Source: Flexibacter flexilis DSM 6793 (GTDB taxonomy: Bacteria > Bacteroidota > Bacteroidia > Cytophagales > Flexibacteraceae). Taken from it: a stretch of 64,000 nt of DNA. The notes beneath the pieces were generated by a model. The model worked only from the letters and a program-made list of their open reading frames with translations. It was not told where the DNA came from and did no database searches. The stretch is from positions 441,854 to 505,853 of the forward strand of contig NZ_FOLE01000002.1 of the NCBI RefSeq assembly GCF_900112255.1, in the 5' to 3' direction. Of the stretch, positions 17,344-26,338 are shown in pieces. Every line of letters begins with the position of its first letter. The stretch's first letter is position 1. The translations under genes were made by a program, and so were the position numbers.

Positions 17344-18321
17344 TTATAACAATTTAGCGTACTGTCCCCAAACCTCTTCCGAATTACTAACGCCATGCAT
17401 CGTTGTCCAATCCGAGTGTGTTTTGAGTCTTTCCAACTTATTTTTTAATCTTAAATAAAGAGAAATAAAAGGCATTGCAGGGCTATCATATTGCGCCAAA
17501 ACAGCCTGATATTCGGGCAAATGCGCCAATGATTTAAGCGTTTTCCACAAGATATTCGTCAAAGCTAATTTATCCAACGGCGACAAATCTTGTGCGGCAG
17601 CTAACGCATCTTTCAGGCAAATTACTTTTTCTTTGTCGCGCTGCGTATTATCGAAATGTGCGCCAGTGGTTTGCGCCCCATGCAAGCGATAAATCATGGC
17701 CGCTTGGTTGGTATGAACAGGATTGGGGCAAAGTTTGCCGATGCGCCACAAATAATCCCAATCTTCGTAAGCCGTAATATCCGTGCGCCACGCGCCCAAT
17801 TTCTCCAAAAATTCCCGACGAAACATAAAACCAGGAATTACGGTAAAGAAATTATAGGCCATACACGCTCGCAGCGTTTGGGTGGCAGGAAAAGGCTGGT
17901 ACTGCACAATCGCACCTTGCCGCAACCAAGAGCCATCAGGTTGCTCTATGGCGTGAATATACGGACTATAAACAAGTGGCGCACCTGTTTTTTGCAAAAC
18001 TTCGTATTGGGCTTGCAAGCAATTTTTCGTCATGACATCGTCAGAGTCAAAGAACTTCACAAACGCTGTATCAGCTATTTTCAGGCCTGTATTACGCGCA
18101 GCCCCTGGCCCTTTGCCCTCGTTTGGGATGCAAGTAACGCGGCCTTCGTATTTGGCTATCACCTGCGGCAAATGATCGGTAGAGCCATCGTCCACCACAA
18201 TTACTTGGGCGGGCAAAAGCGTTTGAGCAAAAATATTATCCAGCGTTATTTCCAATAATCCTGCTCGATTTTTCACAGGAATAATAACAGAAATAGAAGC
18301 TATATTGGGCTGATTTGTCAT
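17344..18321 (-). CDS. Family 2 glycosyltransferase
   Basis: 325 residues, GT-A fold: SVIIPVKNRAGLLEITLDNI, VIVVDDGSTD, GPGAARNTGL and the DxD-type motif FFDSDDV, then an acceptor-side AYEDWDYLWRIGKL containing the probable catalytic ED. No membrane segment. Sits 9 bp downstream of the next glycosyltransferase in the same operon. Transfers a sugar from a nucleotide donor during polysaccharide repeat-unit assembly; sugar specificity unknown. Confidence 0.93.
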   Translation of the reverse strand: MTNQPNIASISVIIPVKNRAGLLEITLDNIFAQTLLPAQVIVVDDGSTDHLPQVIAKYEGRVTCIPNEGKGPGAARNTGLKIADTAFVKFFDSDDVMTKNCLQAQYEVLQKTGAPLVYSPYIHAIEQPDGSWLRQGAIVQYQPFPATQTLRACMAYNFFTVIPGFMFRREFLEKLGAWRTDITAYEDWDYLWRIGKLCPNPVHTNQAAMIYRLHGAQTTGAHFDNTQRDKEKVICLKDALAAAQDLSPLDKLALTNILWKTLKSLAHLPEYQAVLAQYDSPAMPFISLYLRLKNKLERLKTHSDWTTMHGVSNSEEVWGQYAKLL

Positions 18322-18330
18322 AAAACAATG

Positions 18331-19218
18331 CTAAGAAAATGCGATTTTAAGTGTAGCAATCGCTTTTTGTAGGTCTTTTTTATTTCTTAATGAAAGCAAA
18401 TGCAATGCCTTTATCAAAAAATAAAAACTCGTATAAAAATATCCTTTTTGTTTGCGCATTAATAATACCAAATTGGGTAAAGATTTTTTTAATGCTTTCT
18501 CTTCTTCATTTATTTTAGAACTGGCCGAAATATAATGATAAGCTACAGGTTTTGGTGAATACATTATATCATAGCCCAAGTCTTTGATGTACCAACACCA
18601 TTGCAAATCTTCGCCATACATAAAGAAATCATCTTGTAATTTATGTTGGGGAAATTGTTGTAAAATTTTGGCTGGAAAAACAAAAAAAGCCCCCCAAACC
18701 CAACCAACATTTAATGTAGTTTCGTAGTCAAATTCATTACCTAAATAATAAATAGCACGCTGCGCAGGAGTAAGCGATTTATTTAAGCGTAAAAGCTCCT
18801 CAAATTCCATTTTGAGACTCGGCAAACGCCCCGCTACGCCCTGCACTCGCCCATCAGGATACAGTAATTTGCCTGACATTACGCCTGCTTTGGGGTTGGC
18901 TCGCATTACCATTACGGTCTCATATAATGCATTATTTATCAGCTCAGTATCGCTGTTAAGTAGCAAAATATATTCGCCTTTGGCTTGTGCTATTCCCAAA
19001 TTATTTCCTTTGGCAAAGCCACCATTTTCAGCACTTTTTATCAGCGTAATTTCAGGGAATTTTTGCTTAAATAAATCGGCATCACATTCGGCAGAAGCAT
19101 TATCTACCAAAATAATTTCGTAGCTAACATTTTGCGTTTTTTGAATTACAGACTCAATGCACTGACACGTAAGCGTGAAAGTATTATAATTAACAATAAC
19201 GACAGAAATATCAAGCAT
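18331..19218 (-). CDS. Family 2 glycosyltransferase (rhamnosyltransferase-like)
   Basis: 295 residues. Begins DISVVIVNYNTFTLTCQCI with EIILVDNASAE and LLLNSDTEL, the pattern of the WcaA/rhamnosyltransferase-like GT2 subgroup, plus a conserved WVWGAFFVFPAKIL segment and FFMYGEDLQWCWYIK. The presence of an rfbC gene for dTDP-rhamnose in the same operon makes a rhamnosyl donor plausible but not proven. Its first codons overlap the end of the upstream GT4 gene by 8 bp, indicating translational coupling. Confidence 0.93.
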   Translation of the reverse strand: MLDISVVIVNYNTFTLTCQCIESVIQKTQNVSYEIILVDNASAECDADLFKQKFPEITLIKSAENGGFAKGNNLGIAQAKGEYILLLNSDTELINNALYETVMVMRANPKAGVMSGKLLYPDGRVQGVAGRLPSLKMEFEELLRLNKSLTPAQRAIYYLGNEFDYETTLNVGWVWGAFFVFPAKILQQFPQHKLQDDFFMYGEDLQWCWYIKDLGYDIMYSPKPVAYHYISASSKINEEEKALKKSLPNLVLLMRKQKGYFYTSFYFLIKALHLLSLRNKKDLQKAIATLKIAFS

Positions 19219-20353
19219 TTTGAATTGTTTTTAGCAAGTTATCGAGATGAGTTTTAGTGTTACAGACCTGCCAAGACCACTCAAAAGCACGTTGGCTAAT
19301 TTGTTGCAATTGAATAGGGTGTTGCATCGTTTGTGCTACTTTTTGTGCTAAATCTTCTGCATCTCCCATTTGATATAATATACCTCGTTCATTGTTGCCT
19401 AAAAGTTCTGGATTTGCCCCTGCGTCGGATGCAAAAACAACTTTTTTTAACTTCATTGCCTCAATTGTTACACGCCCAAAGGCCTCACAACGCGAGCAAA
19501 TAAATACAAAATCAGCTTCTTGGTAATATTTATATATATTGTCTGTAAACTGAACAAAATCTACAAATGCTGATAATTGATTTTGTTGAATATAATCTTT
19601 AATTTGTTGAGAATATTCGCCTCCTCTATCACCAACAATCGTAAGTTGAGCAGGTATATCATATTTCTTTATCAGAATTTCTAATGCTTTTACAGCATCT
19701 TCTTGCCTTTTTCCCTCTCCCACTCTACCAGTAATCAATAATTTTAAGGGAGAATTTAATGCTATTTTATATGGATTTTCAGCAGAAATAAATTGCTCTG
19801 AATTTGGGATTTCAACGCTACAATATATTGTTTCTATCTTATTATCAGGAATGTATCCCGCTACTTTTTTCTGTACTAAAAAAGACGTTGTTATAATTCG
19901 ATTAGAGAGTTTATTGATCAAATAATAAGATTTTTTTTCACCAAAAAAAAAGGACAAATGATGATCTTCCTTACCCAATTCATGTATATACCAAATGTGT
20001 TTAACACTTGCCAAAGCGGCGGCTATTGCTGCTACTGGTGTCGCTATTGTATTGGTAATCAGTGTATCAGGAGATATATTAGTTATAATTTTCTTTATTT
20101 TAAGTGTTGAAATAATATAGCCGCGCGTAAATTTTATCTTTTGAATAAACGTAAGTGAATGCGTAGCAATCCACCAATCAAAACGTACAATATGTACTAT
20201 AATTTTAGTGCCTTTTAATTTTTTAGAAATCGTTCCTTCGGCAGGCAATATGACATGAATATCGTGGTGCGCCTGTAATGCCAGCATATCTTCAATCAGA
20301 ACCGCTTCTGCACCACCTATCTCGCTATTTGGGCTAAGAAATAATAATTTCAT
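19211..20353 (-). CDS. Family 4 glycosyltransferase
   Basis: 380 residues, GT-B fold. N-terminal acceptor domain starts KLLFLSPNSEIGGAEAVLIE (GGAE loop); the C-terminal domain has LLITGRVGEGKRQ, ADFVFICSRCEAFGRVTIEAM with the conserved E-x7-E region, and GILYQMGDAEDLAQK. Lower GC than the flanking housekeeping genes, as is usual for polysaccharide loci. Retaining transferase within the operon; donor unknown. Confidence 0.93.
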   Translation of the reverse strand: MKLLFLSPNSEIGGAEAVLIEDMLALQAHHDIHVILPAEGTISKKLKGTKIIVHIVRFDWWIATHSLTFIQKIKFTRGYIISTLKIKKIITNISPDTLITNTIATPVAAIAAALASVKHIWYIHELGKEDHHLSFFFGEKKSYYLINKLSNRIITTSFLVQKKVAGYIPDNKIETIYCSVEIPNSEQFISAENPYKIALNSPLKLLITGRVGEGKRQEDAVKALEILIKKYDIPAQLTIVGDRGGEYSQQIKDYIQQNQLSAFVDFVQFTDNIYKYYQEADFVFICSRCEAFGRVTIEAMKLKKVVFASDAGANPELLGNNERGILYQMGDAEDLAQKVAQTMQHPIQLQQISQRAFEWSWQVCNTKTHLDNLLKTIQNA

Positions 20354-20381
20354 TTTTGAAAATTATAAGGAATTTGTGCTG

Positions 20382-21428
20382 CTATGAACGTAAAAAAAGA
20401 AAAGGATTAAACTCTTTTTCTTCTACTTTTCGCGTAAAAAATCTCGTAAATAGCCCCCAAAACCATCTTTTAAAAACGAGTGTTGGTTGATATTTAAACA
20501 ATTCAATCCAGTATTTTCTAGCCTCTGAGATATTTCCTTGAAAAATATTTCTTTTGATTATCACTTGATAATACTCTACTTGAATTTGATGTATTTTATC
20601 CAAAATTTGCTTTTGGGCAGGCGCATTATTTCCAAAAAATTGATTTAAAATAGATTTTTGGAGTGCAATATTCTGCAATAATGCTTTTTCAAAATCAATG
20701 GATTTACAGGAGCTATGATAACGCAAACCCGCCAATGGCTCTTGAATAATAGCAGGGAGCAGCCCATGAAGTTCTAATTTTATCCAATAATCGTAGTCGA
20801 GTATATCTATCGGCGCAAAAAAACCAATGGTATCAAACGTTTTTCTACTCAAAAAAGTAGCGGGATGGCGAATCCAACAACGATCCAAAAAAGACAAACC
20901 AGCCACTTTAGTCTGAGGCATTTCTGGGAAAAACGTATATTTCACTCTCGAAAACTCATCAATGGAATGCGTGGTAGCCGTAAGCCATTGGCAATCTGGG
21001 TTTTGCCTAAAATAATCCACAGCCTGTGCAATGGCATTGGGCATCAGAATATCATCAGAATTAACGATACACCAATACTGTCCAGTCATCTGGGCAAGGC
21101 CTTTATTCATCGCCTCATACGTCCCCTTATCTCTTTCACTTACCCAATGCGTAATCCATTTTTCATATTTTCGGATTACCTCTACGCTTTCATCTTTGCT
21201 ACCACCATCAATAATAATAAACTCCAGATTAGGATAGTTTTGCAACAGAATCGAGCGAATCGTTTCCTCTAAATATTGCCCTTGATTATAACTTGGCGTA
21301 ATAATGCTTACTTTAGGCAAAAAAGAGGCCTCCAAATGATTGGTTTGGCTTTCAAGAGTCCATGGCCAGCCTTTCTTTTGCTGATTATAGGACTGGGGTT
21401 CAGGCAATTGAGAAAGTAATTGTATCAT
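20382..21428 (-). CDS. Family 2 glycosyltransferase
   Basis: 348 residues. The GT2 core is offset by a ~30-residue N-terminal extension: VSIITPSYNQGQYLEETIRS, LEFIIIDGGSKDES, EAMNKGLAQMTGQYWCIVNSDD-type DxD region (IVNSDDIL), and RCWIRHPATFLSRKTF. Ends with a basic region, without a clear membrane helix. Directly follows the Wzc-like kinase gene with a 7-bp gap. Likely an early sugar transferase in the exopolysaccharide pathway. Confidence 0.92.
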   Translation of the reverse strand: MIQLLSQLPEPQSYNQQKKGWPWTLESQTNHLEASFLPKVSIITPSYNQGQYLEETIRSILLQNYPNLEFIIIDGGSKDESVEVIRKYEKWITHWVSERDKGTYEAMNKGLAQMTGQYWCIVNSDDILMPNAIAQAVDYFRQNPDCQWLTATTHSIDEFSRVKYTFFPEMPQTKVAGLSFLDRCWIRHPATFLSRKTFDTIGFFAPIDILDYDYWIKLELHGLLPAIIQEPLAGLRYHSSCKSIDFEKALLQNIALQKSILNQFFGNNAPAQKQILDKIHQIQVEYYQVIIKRNIFQGNISEARKYWIELFKYQPTLVFKRWFWGLFTRFFTRKVEEKEFNPFLFLRS

Positions 21429-21435
21429 ATATGCC

Positions 21436-23862
21436 CTATTGTTTTGTAAACAAGCTTCTCAGCCACATAAGATCCAATCCTTTCTTAGAAGACTTGTCTT
21501 CACTATAATATTCGTAGCCGTAGCCGTAGCCGTAGCCATACGTTTTAAAGTTGTCCAAGCCATTGAGCACAATAGACAGGTTTTTGAAACCATTCACGCG
21601 CACCAACTTATTGATATTTTTGGCATAAGTTCGCTTAGAATACTCTGAACGAACCACATAAATAGGCAAATCCACATGTTGCATTACCAAAATACCATCG
21701 GTTACTAAACCCACTGGCGGACAGTCAATAATAATCGTATCATAACTTTGATGCAATTCGTTGAGTAAGTCCTTGAAGCTCGGGCGCATAATCAACTCTG
21801 ATGGGTTTGGCGGTACTGGTCCTGCCGTAATGAGGTCAATGTTTTCTAAATGTGTATTATGAATACACTCTTTCCATTGATGTCTTCCGCTCAGAATCGT
21901 ACTCATACCTTTGTCATTATTGGAGCTAAAAGCCAAATGTAACTTAGGTTTACGCATATCCATATCCAGCAATACAACCTTCTGATTTGATAAGGCCAAA
22001 ATACCCGAAAGGTTGATAGAAATAAAGGTTTTTCCTTCGCCAGAAATAGTAGAAGTAACTGAGAGAATACGTTTATTCCCGTTTTGAGGCAAAATAAATT
22101 CTATATTGGTTCTGATAGAACGCAGGGCTTCACTAATACTGGATTTGGGGTTTTTGTCCACTACCAAGGTAGCCACTTTCAATTGTTCTTTTACATAAGT
22201 GGGAATAACACCCAGAATAGGAGCAATTGCCACCTTTTCAAGTTCTTTTTGTGTAACAATGGAGTCTTGCAGGAAATAACGGATAATCACTAAAGCACTG
22301 CCCGCAATAATAGCAACCGCCAACCAAGCCAAATACACGTTCGCACGTTGAGGCAATACAGGCACGGTGGGCACTGTGGGAGCTGTAAGGATTTGAAATT
22401 CAGGGACAGTACCTGCTTTAGCAATACTAAATTCTGCTTTTTTCTCTACCAAAAGCAAATAAAACTTTTCGTTCAAATCGTAAAAACGTTTGATGCGATT
22501 CAGTTCTTTATCTTGAGTAGGAACAGCCAAAAATCTATTTTCGTACTGTCTTATTTCCGAATTAACTAAAGAGATTTTTTTACCCAAAAAACGAGTTGTT
22601 TCATTGATAATTTTCAACAAGTCTTCCCCCATTGAGCCTATTTTTTTATCTCTGAGTCGTGCGGCAAGTGTCCCTTCTTTTGCCGTATAAGACATCATTT
22701 CTTTTTGATTCTGCAAATCGCTTAGTGCTTCTGCTAAATCAACCAATTCTTGGTCATTAATGTGCTTTAATGCTGGGATAATTTTTCTTATATCTTGGTT
22801 ATTAATGATAGTATTGCGCAAATCCATTAACAAGGAGTTTTGGATTTCGAGCTCAATTTTATCTTTTTTGAGTTTTTCCACGTGCGTAATCATTTCAGCC
22901 ACTTGATCGCGCACATCAATTACTCTATTTACTTGAATAAAGCGTTCCACTTCCTTTTCGGACATTGCCAGTTTTTGAGCAGTCGTATCCAACTGAGAAT
23001 TCAAAAATGCTAAAGTCTGTTCATTAACTTTATTTTTTTGTTCCAGTGTCTGCTCTAAATAAACGCTATCAATCGTAACCATAATATCATGCGCTTTTTG
23101 CGGATGATGATCTTTGATAATAATCCGAATGGTATTCGCACTCTGATTCAGAATATAAGCAGACGTATTAAAAAACATCTGCATCAATAATTTATTTCGA
23201 CTATTGATAGTAAAGAAATATTCGTAATTAATTACGTCTGGCTTATAAAAAGGTGTTTTAGTTATTTTAAATTTAACATCCTGATTTTCGTATGTTTTAT
23301 CAAAATTAAAATTACGAGAATAATTTACATTTCCGAGCTTGTATTTCAGCGAAAATTGTTTTTCATCTATAAATAAAACATCAACGGGAATATCATAAAA
23401 TGCAGGATTTTTAACCTCATACTCTACCCTAAATGGAGAACTTTTATACATTTCTGAAAACACAAAATTACCTTTTTGCATATAGGTGATATGTATATTT
23501 TCTCCCATTTTATCGATTACCTTATTGTATAGCATAAATGAAGTAATCAATTCTATCTCACCAGAAAGATTAGAGCTTTGCATCTCCTCTCCTGTTGCCG
23601 AATAAACGCGACTAAGCAATCCAGAAGCCTGTTGCTTAATATCTAGTTTTAATACAGAATATGCTTCATAAGTGGGCCTTGTATAACGAACATAAGTATA
23701 TGCTCCCAAAGTTGCGACCACAACGAACATAATAATCCACCAAAGACTCTTATTAAGAATTGAAAGTAATTTATCACTATTAATTCCCTTCTCTGCTCTT
23801 AATTCTTCTTCTTCCTCTAATTCGACAAGTGCATTATTAATAGCTTCTGCGTTTTGCAACAT
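21436..23862 (-). CDS. Wzc-like polysaccharide co-polymerase / tyrosine autokinase
   Basis: 808 residues. Membrane segment near residues 38-58 (LWWIIMFVVVATLGAYTYV), long periplasmic coiled-coil Wzz domain, second membrane segment near residue 510 (VYLAWLAVAIIAGSALVII), then a cytoplasmic BY-kinase: Walker A STISGEGKTFISIN (~600), Walker A' VVLLDMDMRKPK, Walker B TIIIDCPPVG (~710). The C-terminal tail is Tyr-rich (YGYGYGYGYEYYSED), the autophosphorylation cluster. Controls chain length and export together with the Wza-like lipoprotein encoded 12 bp upstream. Confidence 0.96.
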   Translation of the reverse strand: MLQNAEAINNALVELEEEEELRAEKGINSDKLLSILNKSLWWIIMFVVVATLGAYTYVRYTRPTYEAYSVLKLDIKQQASGLLSRVYSATGEEMQSSNLSGEIELITSFMLYNKVIDKMGENIHITYMQKGNFVFSEMYKSSPFRVEYEVKNPAFYDIPVDVLFIDEKQFSLKYKLGNVNYSRNFNFDKTYENQDVKFKITKTPFYKPDVINYEYFFTINSRNKLLMQMFFNTSAYILNQSANTIRIIIKDHHPQKAHDIMVTIDSVYLEQTLEQKNKVNEQTLAFLNSQLDTTAQKLAMSEKEVERFIQVNRVIDVRDQVAEMITHVEKLKKDKIELEIQNSLLMDLRNTIINNQDIRKIIPALKHINDQELVDLAEALSDLQNQKEMMSYTAKEGTLAARLRDKKIGSMGEDLLKIINETTRFLGKKISLVNSEIRQYENRFLAVPTQDKELNRIKRFYDLNEKFYLLLVEKKAEFSIAKAGTVPEFQILTAPTVPTVPVLPQRANVYLAWLAVAIIAGSALVIIRYFLQDSIVTQKELEKVAIAPILGVIPTYVKEQLKVATLVVDKNPKSSISEALRSIRTNIEFILPQNGNKRILSVTSTISGEGKTFISINLSGILALSNQKVVLLDMDMRKPKLHLAFSSNNDKGMSTILSGRHQWKECIHNTHLENIDLITAGPVPPNPSELIMRPSFKDLLNELHQSYDTIIIDCPPVGLVTDGILVMQHVDLPIYVVRSEYSKRTYAKNINKLVRVNGFKNLSIVLNGLDNFKTYGYGYGYGYEYYSEDKSSKKGLDLMWLRSLFTKQ
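21513..21536 (-). repeat. Hexanucleotide repeat (4 units) coding the Tyr-Gly tail of Wzc
   Basis: Plus-strand CGTAGC repeated four times, coding alternating Gly-Tyr on the minus strand. Unit changes keep the frame but alter the number of phosphorylatable tyrosines. Confidence 0.9.
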
Positions 23863-23874
23863 ACTAAAAAAAAT

Positions 23875-24672
23875 TTAACGAAATAAAACAACGATCAACG
23901 ACAACGTGGTTGTCAAAATAGTCAAATAAGGGCCAAAATCTTTTACCGCTTCCCTAACCACACTTCTGCCAGGCTCTATGTAAATAATATCATCAGGAAG
24001 TAGCCTTAAATCTGATTTTTTCATTCCTTCTATGGTCGATAAATCAATCAACATAACAGACGGATTTCGTAAATCACCCCGAATCAATCGTATATGACGA
24101 ATATCAGATTGAGGACCCAAACCTTCTGGTAAAGCAGCAATAGCCTCAATAAGATTCATGCTTTCTTGCCCTAAAGGAATGATTTTACTTTGCGTGCCAT
24201 TTAAAATAACAATGTGTCTGCTGCTGACCTGTGATGTAATGAAAGGTTCTTGATAATAGGCCGAATATTTAACTGCCAGAAGGCTATCAAATTGGGGATG
24301 TGTAATACTATCAACGAATATTTTCCCTATCATTGGTAATAATAAATATCCCCTGTTATCCACAACATAAGACAACTGTGTAGCGGATCCATCTTGTTTG
24401 GTGAATCCTTCTCCTTCACGGCTTGAGCCCAATAGTTTTGCCAAATCGTAGTTAGGGTCTATGACCACTTCACCTTTATTTGTAAACAAACGAAACGAAA
24501 TCACATCTCCTTTTTTGAGACGATAGCCTTGTTTGACTTTTTCCAAGGCAGTCGTAAACTCACCCTCATTGAGTGAGGTCTCTGTCCTAAACATGAGGTC
24601 TCGCTTGTAATAACAACTTGACATCACCCCAACCAAAAGAGCAAACAATACAAGACTTTTTAATATTTTCAT
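23875..24672 (-). CDS. Polysaccharide export lipoprotein (Wza-like)
   Basis: 265 residues. Lipoprotein signal MKILKSLVLFALLVGVMSSC with the lipidated Cys at about residue 20. Poly-export domain starts at YRLKKGDVISFRLFTNKGEV and is followed by SLBB-like strands (VVDNRGYLLLPMIGKIFVD; ILNGTQSKIIPL; DIIYIEPGR). A C-terminal hydrophobic helix (LTILTTTLSLIVVLF) is common in Bacteroidota members. Forms the outer-membrane channel for the polymer, paired with the Wzc-like protein downstream. Eleven bp separate it from rfbC. Confidence 0.95.
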   Translation of the reverse strand: MKILKSLVLFALLVGVMSSCYYKRDLMFRTETSLNEGEFTTALEKVKQGYRLKKGDVISFRLFTNKGEVVIDPNYDLAKLLGSSREGEGFTKQDGSATQLSYVVDNRGYLLLPMIGKIFVDSITHPQFDSLLAVKYSAYYQEPFITSQVSSRHIVILNGTQSKIIPLGQESMNLIEAIAALPEGLGPQSDIRHIRLIRGDLRNPSVMLIDLSTIEGMKKSDLRLLPDDIIYIEPGRSVVREAVKDFGPYLTILTTTLSLIVVLFR

Positions 24673-24683
24673 AGATTTGATTA

Positions 24684-25205
24684 CTAGTTAAAACGGGGCA
24701 AAATTCTATCTTTTTCTGAAACAATAGGATTTTCTACTTCCCAGTCAATATCCAATGTTTCATCTGCCCAGTAAATGCCAGATTCCGATGCTTTATTGTA
24801 TAAATTAGTACATTTATACACAAAAACAGTGTCTTCTAAGGCCGTAAAGCCATGCGCAAAGCCCGCAGGAACATAGAGCATATTTTGCTTTTGAGCATCT
24901 AAAATCACTTTCAAATGCTGGCCATAAGTAGCCGAATCTGGGCGAATGTCCACGATAACATCCAATACTTGACCACTAATTACACGCACTAACTTAGCCT
25001 GCGCATAAGGTGCATTCTGATAGTGCAAACCTCGCACTACATTCTTCAGTGAAAAAGATTGATTGTCTTGGACAAATGTATCCGCTATTCCATTTTCTTT
25101 AAAAACTTTTTCGTTGTACGACTCAAAGAAAAAGCCACGTTCATCTTCAAAAACACGTGGTATAATCTCTATTACTCCTTGCAGAGATAATGCCTTAAAT
25201 TCCAT
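24684..25205 (-). CDS. rfbC: dTDP-4-dehydrorhamnose 3,5-epimerase
   Basis: 173 residues, a cupin of the usual size. Signature DERGFFFESYNEKVF, catalytic NVVRGLHYQ (His), and VPAGFAHGFTALED. It makes dTDP-4-keto-L-rhamnose in dTDP-rhamnose synthesis; rfbA, rfbB and rfbD are not in the window, so they must lie elsewhere. First gene of the eight-gene minus-strand polysaccharide operon, preceded by a -7-like box 22 nt upstream of the ATG. Confidence 0.96.
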   Translation of the reverse strand: MEFKALSLQGVIEIIPRVFEDERGFFFESYNEKVFKENGIADTFVQDNQSFSLKNVVRGLHYQNAPYAQAKLVRVISGQVLDVIVDIRPDSATYGQHLKVILDAQKQNMLYVPAGFAHGFTALEDTVFVYKCTNLYNKASESGIYWADETLDIDWEVENPIVSEKDRILPRFN

Positions 25206-25226
25206 ATTATACGGTTAGTCTTGCCC

Positions 25227-25234
25227 CAAAATTA
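25227..25234 (-). promoter_or_regulatory. Possible -7 box of the polysaccharide operon
   Basis: Minus-strand TAATTTTG matches TAnnTTTG, 22 nt upstream of rfbC, but no TTG is found 19-21 bp further upstream. Confidence 0.35.
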
Positions 25235-25349
25235 GAACGTTATACGGAATTTCCCATAAAAACACATAAAAAAACGCCTTTTTATTTGATAATGCCTTTT
25301 TTGTACCTTTAGCCCCACTATAACCCTTTTTAACCAACTTATACCTGCC

Positions 25350-26288
25350 ATGCGATGCCTCATCATAGACGATATGCACCCTAGTATCTCCCAAATGCTA
25401 CTAGACATTGAGATTACGCCCAACTATCGCCCCGACATCAAACGCGAAGAAATACTCGATATTATAGCTGATTATCAAGGTTTAATCGTGCGTAGCAAAA
25501 CCCCTATCAACGCCGAAATTTTGGCCAAAGCCTCCCAACTTCAGTTCATTGGAAGGGCTGGTGCAGGCCTCGACAACATAGACTTAGAAGCCGTAAAAGC
25601 CGCCAATATTCGGTTATTTCATGCCGCCGAAGGCAACCGCGATGCTGTTGGGGAACACGCCGTCGGCCTGATGCTTTGCCTGCTCAACAAACTGCACACT
25701 TCCGACCGACAAGTACGCCAAAAACAATGGCTACGCGAATACAACAGAGGTTACGAACTGGGCAGCCTTACCGTCGGAATTATTGGCTACGGCAATATGG
25801 GACGCGCCACTGCCCGCAAACTCAGCGGTTTTGGTTGCCGCGTGTTGGCTTACGACAAATACCTGACCCAGTGGCCAGACACGCATGCCCAACAAGTAAG
25901 CCTCCAAACGCTCCAGCAAGAAACCGACCTGCTCAGCCTGCATATTCCGCTTACTGCCGAAACCAAAGGCATGGTAAACGAAAGTTTTATTAATGCTTTT
26001 CATAAAAATATTTGGCTCGTCAATACGGCACGCGGCGAAATAGTCCCGCTACAAGAGTTGGAAAAAACACTCGAAACGGGCAAAGTACGTGGCGCGGCCT
26101 TAGATGTGCTTGAAAATGAAAAACTGGCCAGCCTCTCCCCTTCCCAAATCGAAACCTTTGACCGACTCGCCCAGCGCGAAAACGTTGTATTTTCGCCACA
26201 CGTGGCAGGCTGGACTTTTGAATCGTATCAGCGTATCAATGAGGTGTTGGTAAAACAATTAGCCTCGTTTGTGAAGGAAAATATTTAA
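25350..26288 (+). CDS. D-2-hydroxyacid dehydrogenase (phosphoglycerate dehydrogenase-like)
   Basis: 312 residues. N-terminal substrate domain (LIVRSKTPINAEILAKA, FIGRAGAGLDNID) and NAD-binding domain with GIIGYGNMGRATARKL, LLSLHIPL, LVNTARGEIV (catalytic Arg), and a C-terminal His in FSPHVAGWT. Length and motifs fit the SerA-like short forms without an ACT domain. It may catalyse the first step of serine synthesis, but other 2-hydroxyacids are possible; no serC is adjacent. Divergent from the polysaccharide operon, followed by a good terminator. Confidence 0.9.
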   Translation: MRCLIIDDMHPSISQMLLDIEITPNYRPDIKREEILDIIADYQGLIVRSKTPINAEILAKASQLQFIGRAGAGLDNIDLEAVKAANIRLFHAAEGNRDAVGEHAVGLMLCLLNKLHTSDRQVRQKQWLREYNRGYELGSLTVGIIGYGNMGRATARKLSGFGCRVLAYDKYLTQWPDTHAQQVSLQTLQQETDLLSLHIPLTAETKGMVNESFINAFHKNIWLVNTARGEIVPLQELEKTLETGKVRGAALDVLENEKLASLSPSQIETFDRLAQRENVVFSPHVAGWTFESYQRINEVLVKQLASFVKENI

Positions 26289-26294
26289 CCACAA

Positions 26295-26333
26295 AAAATG
26301 CCCTACTTACATTATATATGAGTAGGGCATTTT
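26295..26333. terminator. Bidirectional terminator
   Basis: Stem AAAATGCCCTACT / AGTAGGGCATTTT with a 13-nt loop, between converging genes. Confidence 0.85.
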
Positions 26334-26338
26334 GGCTT

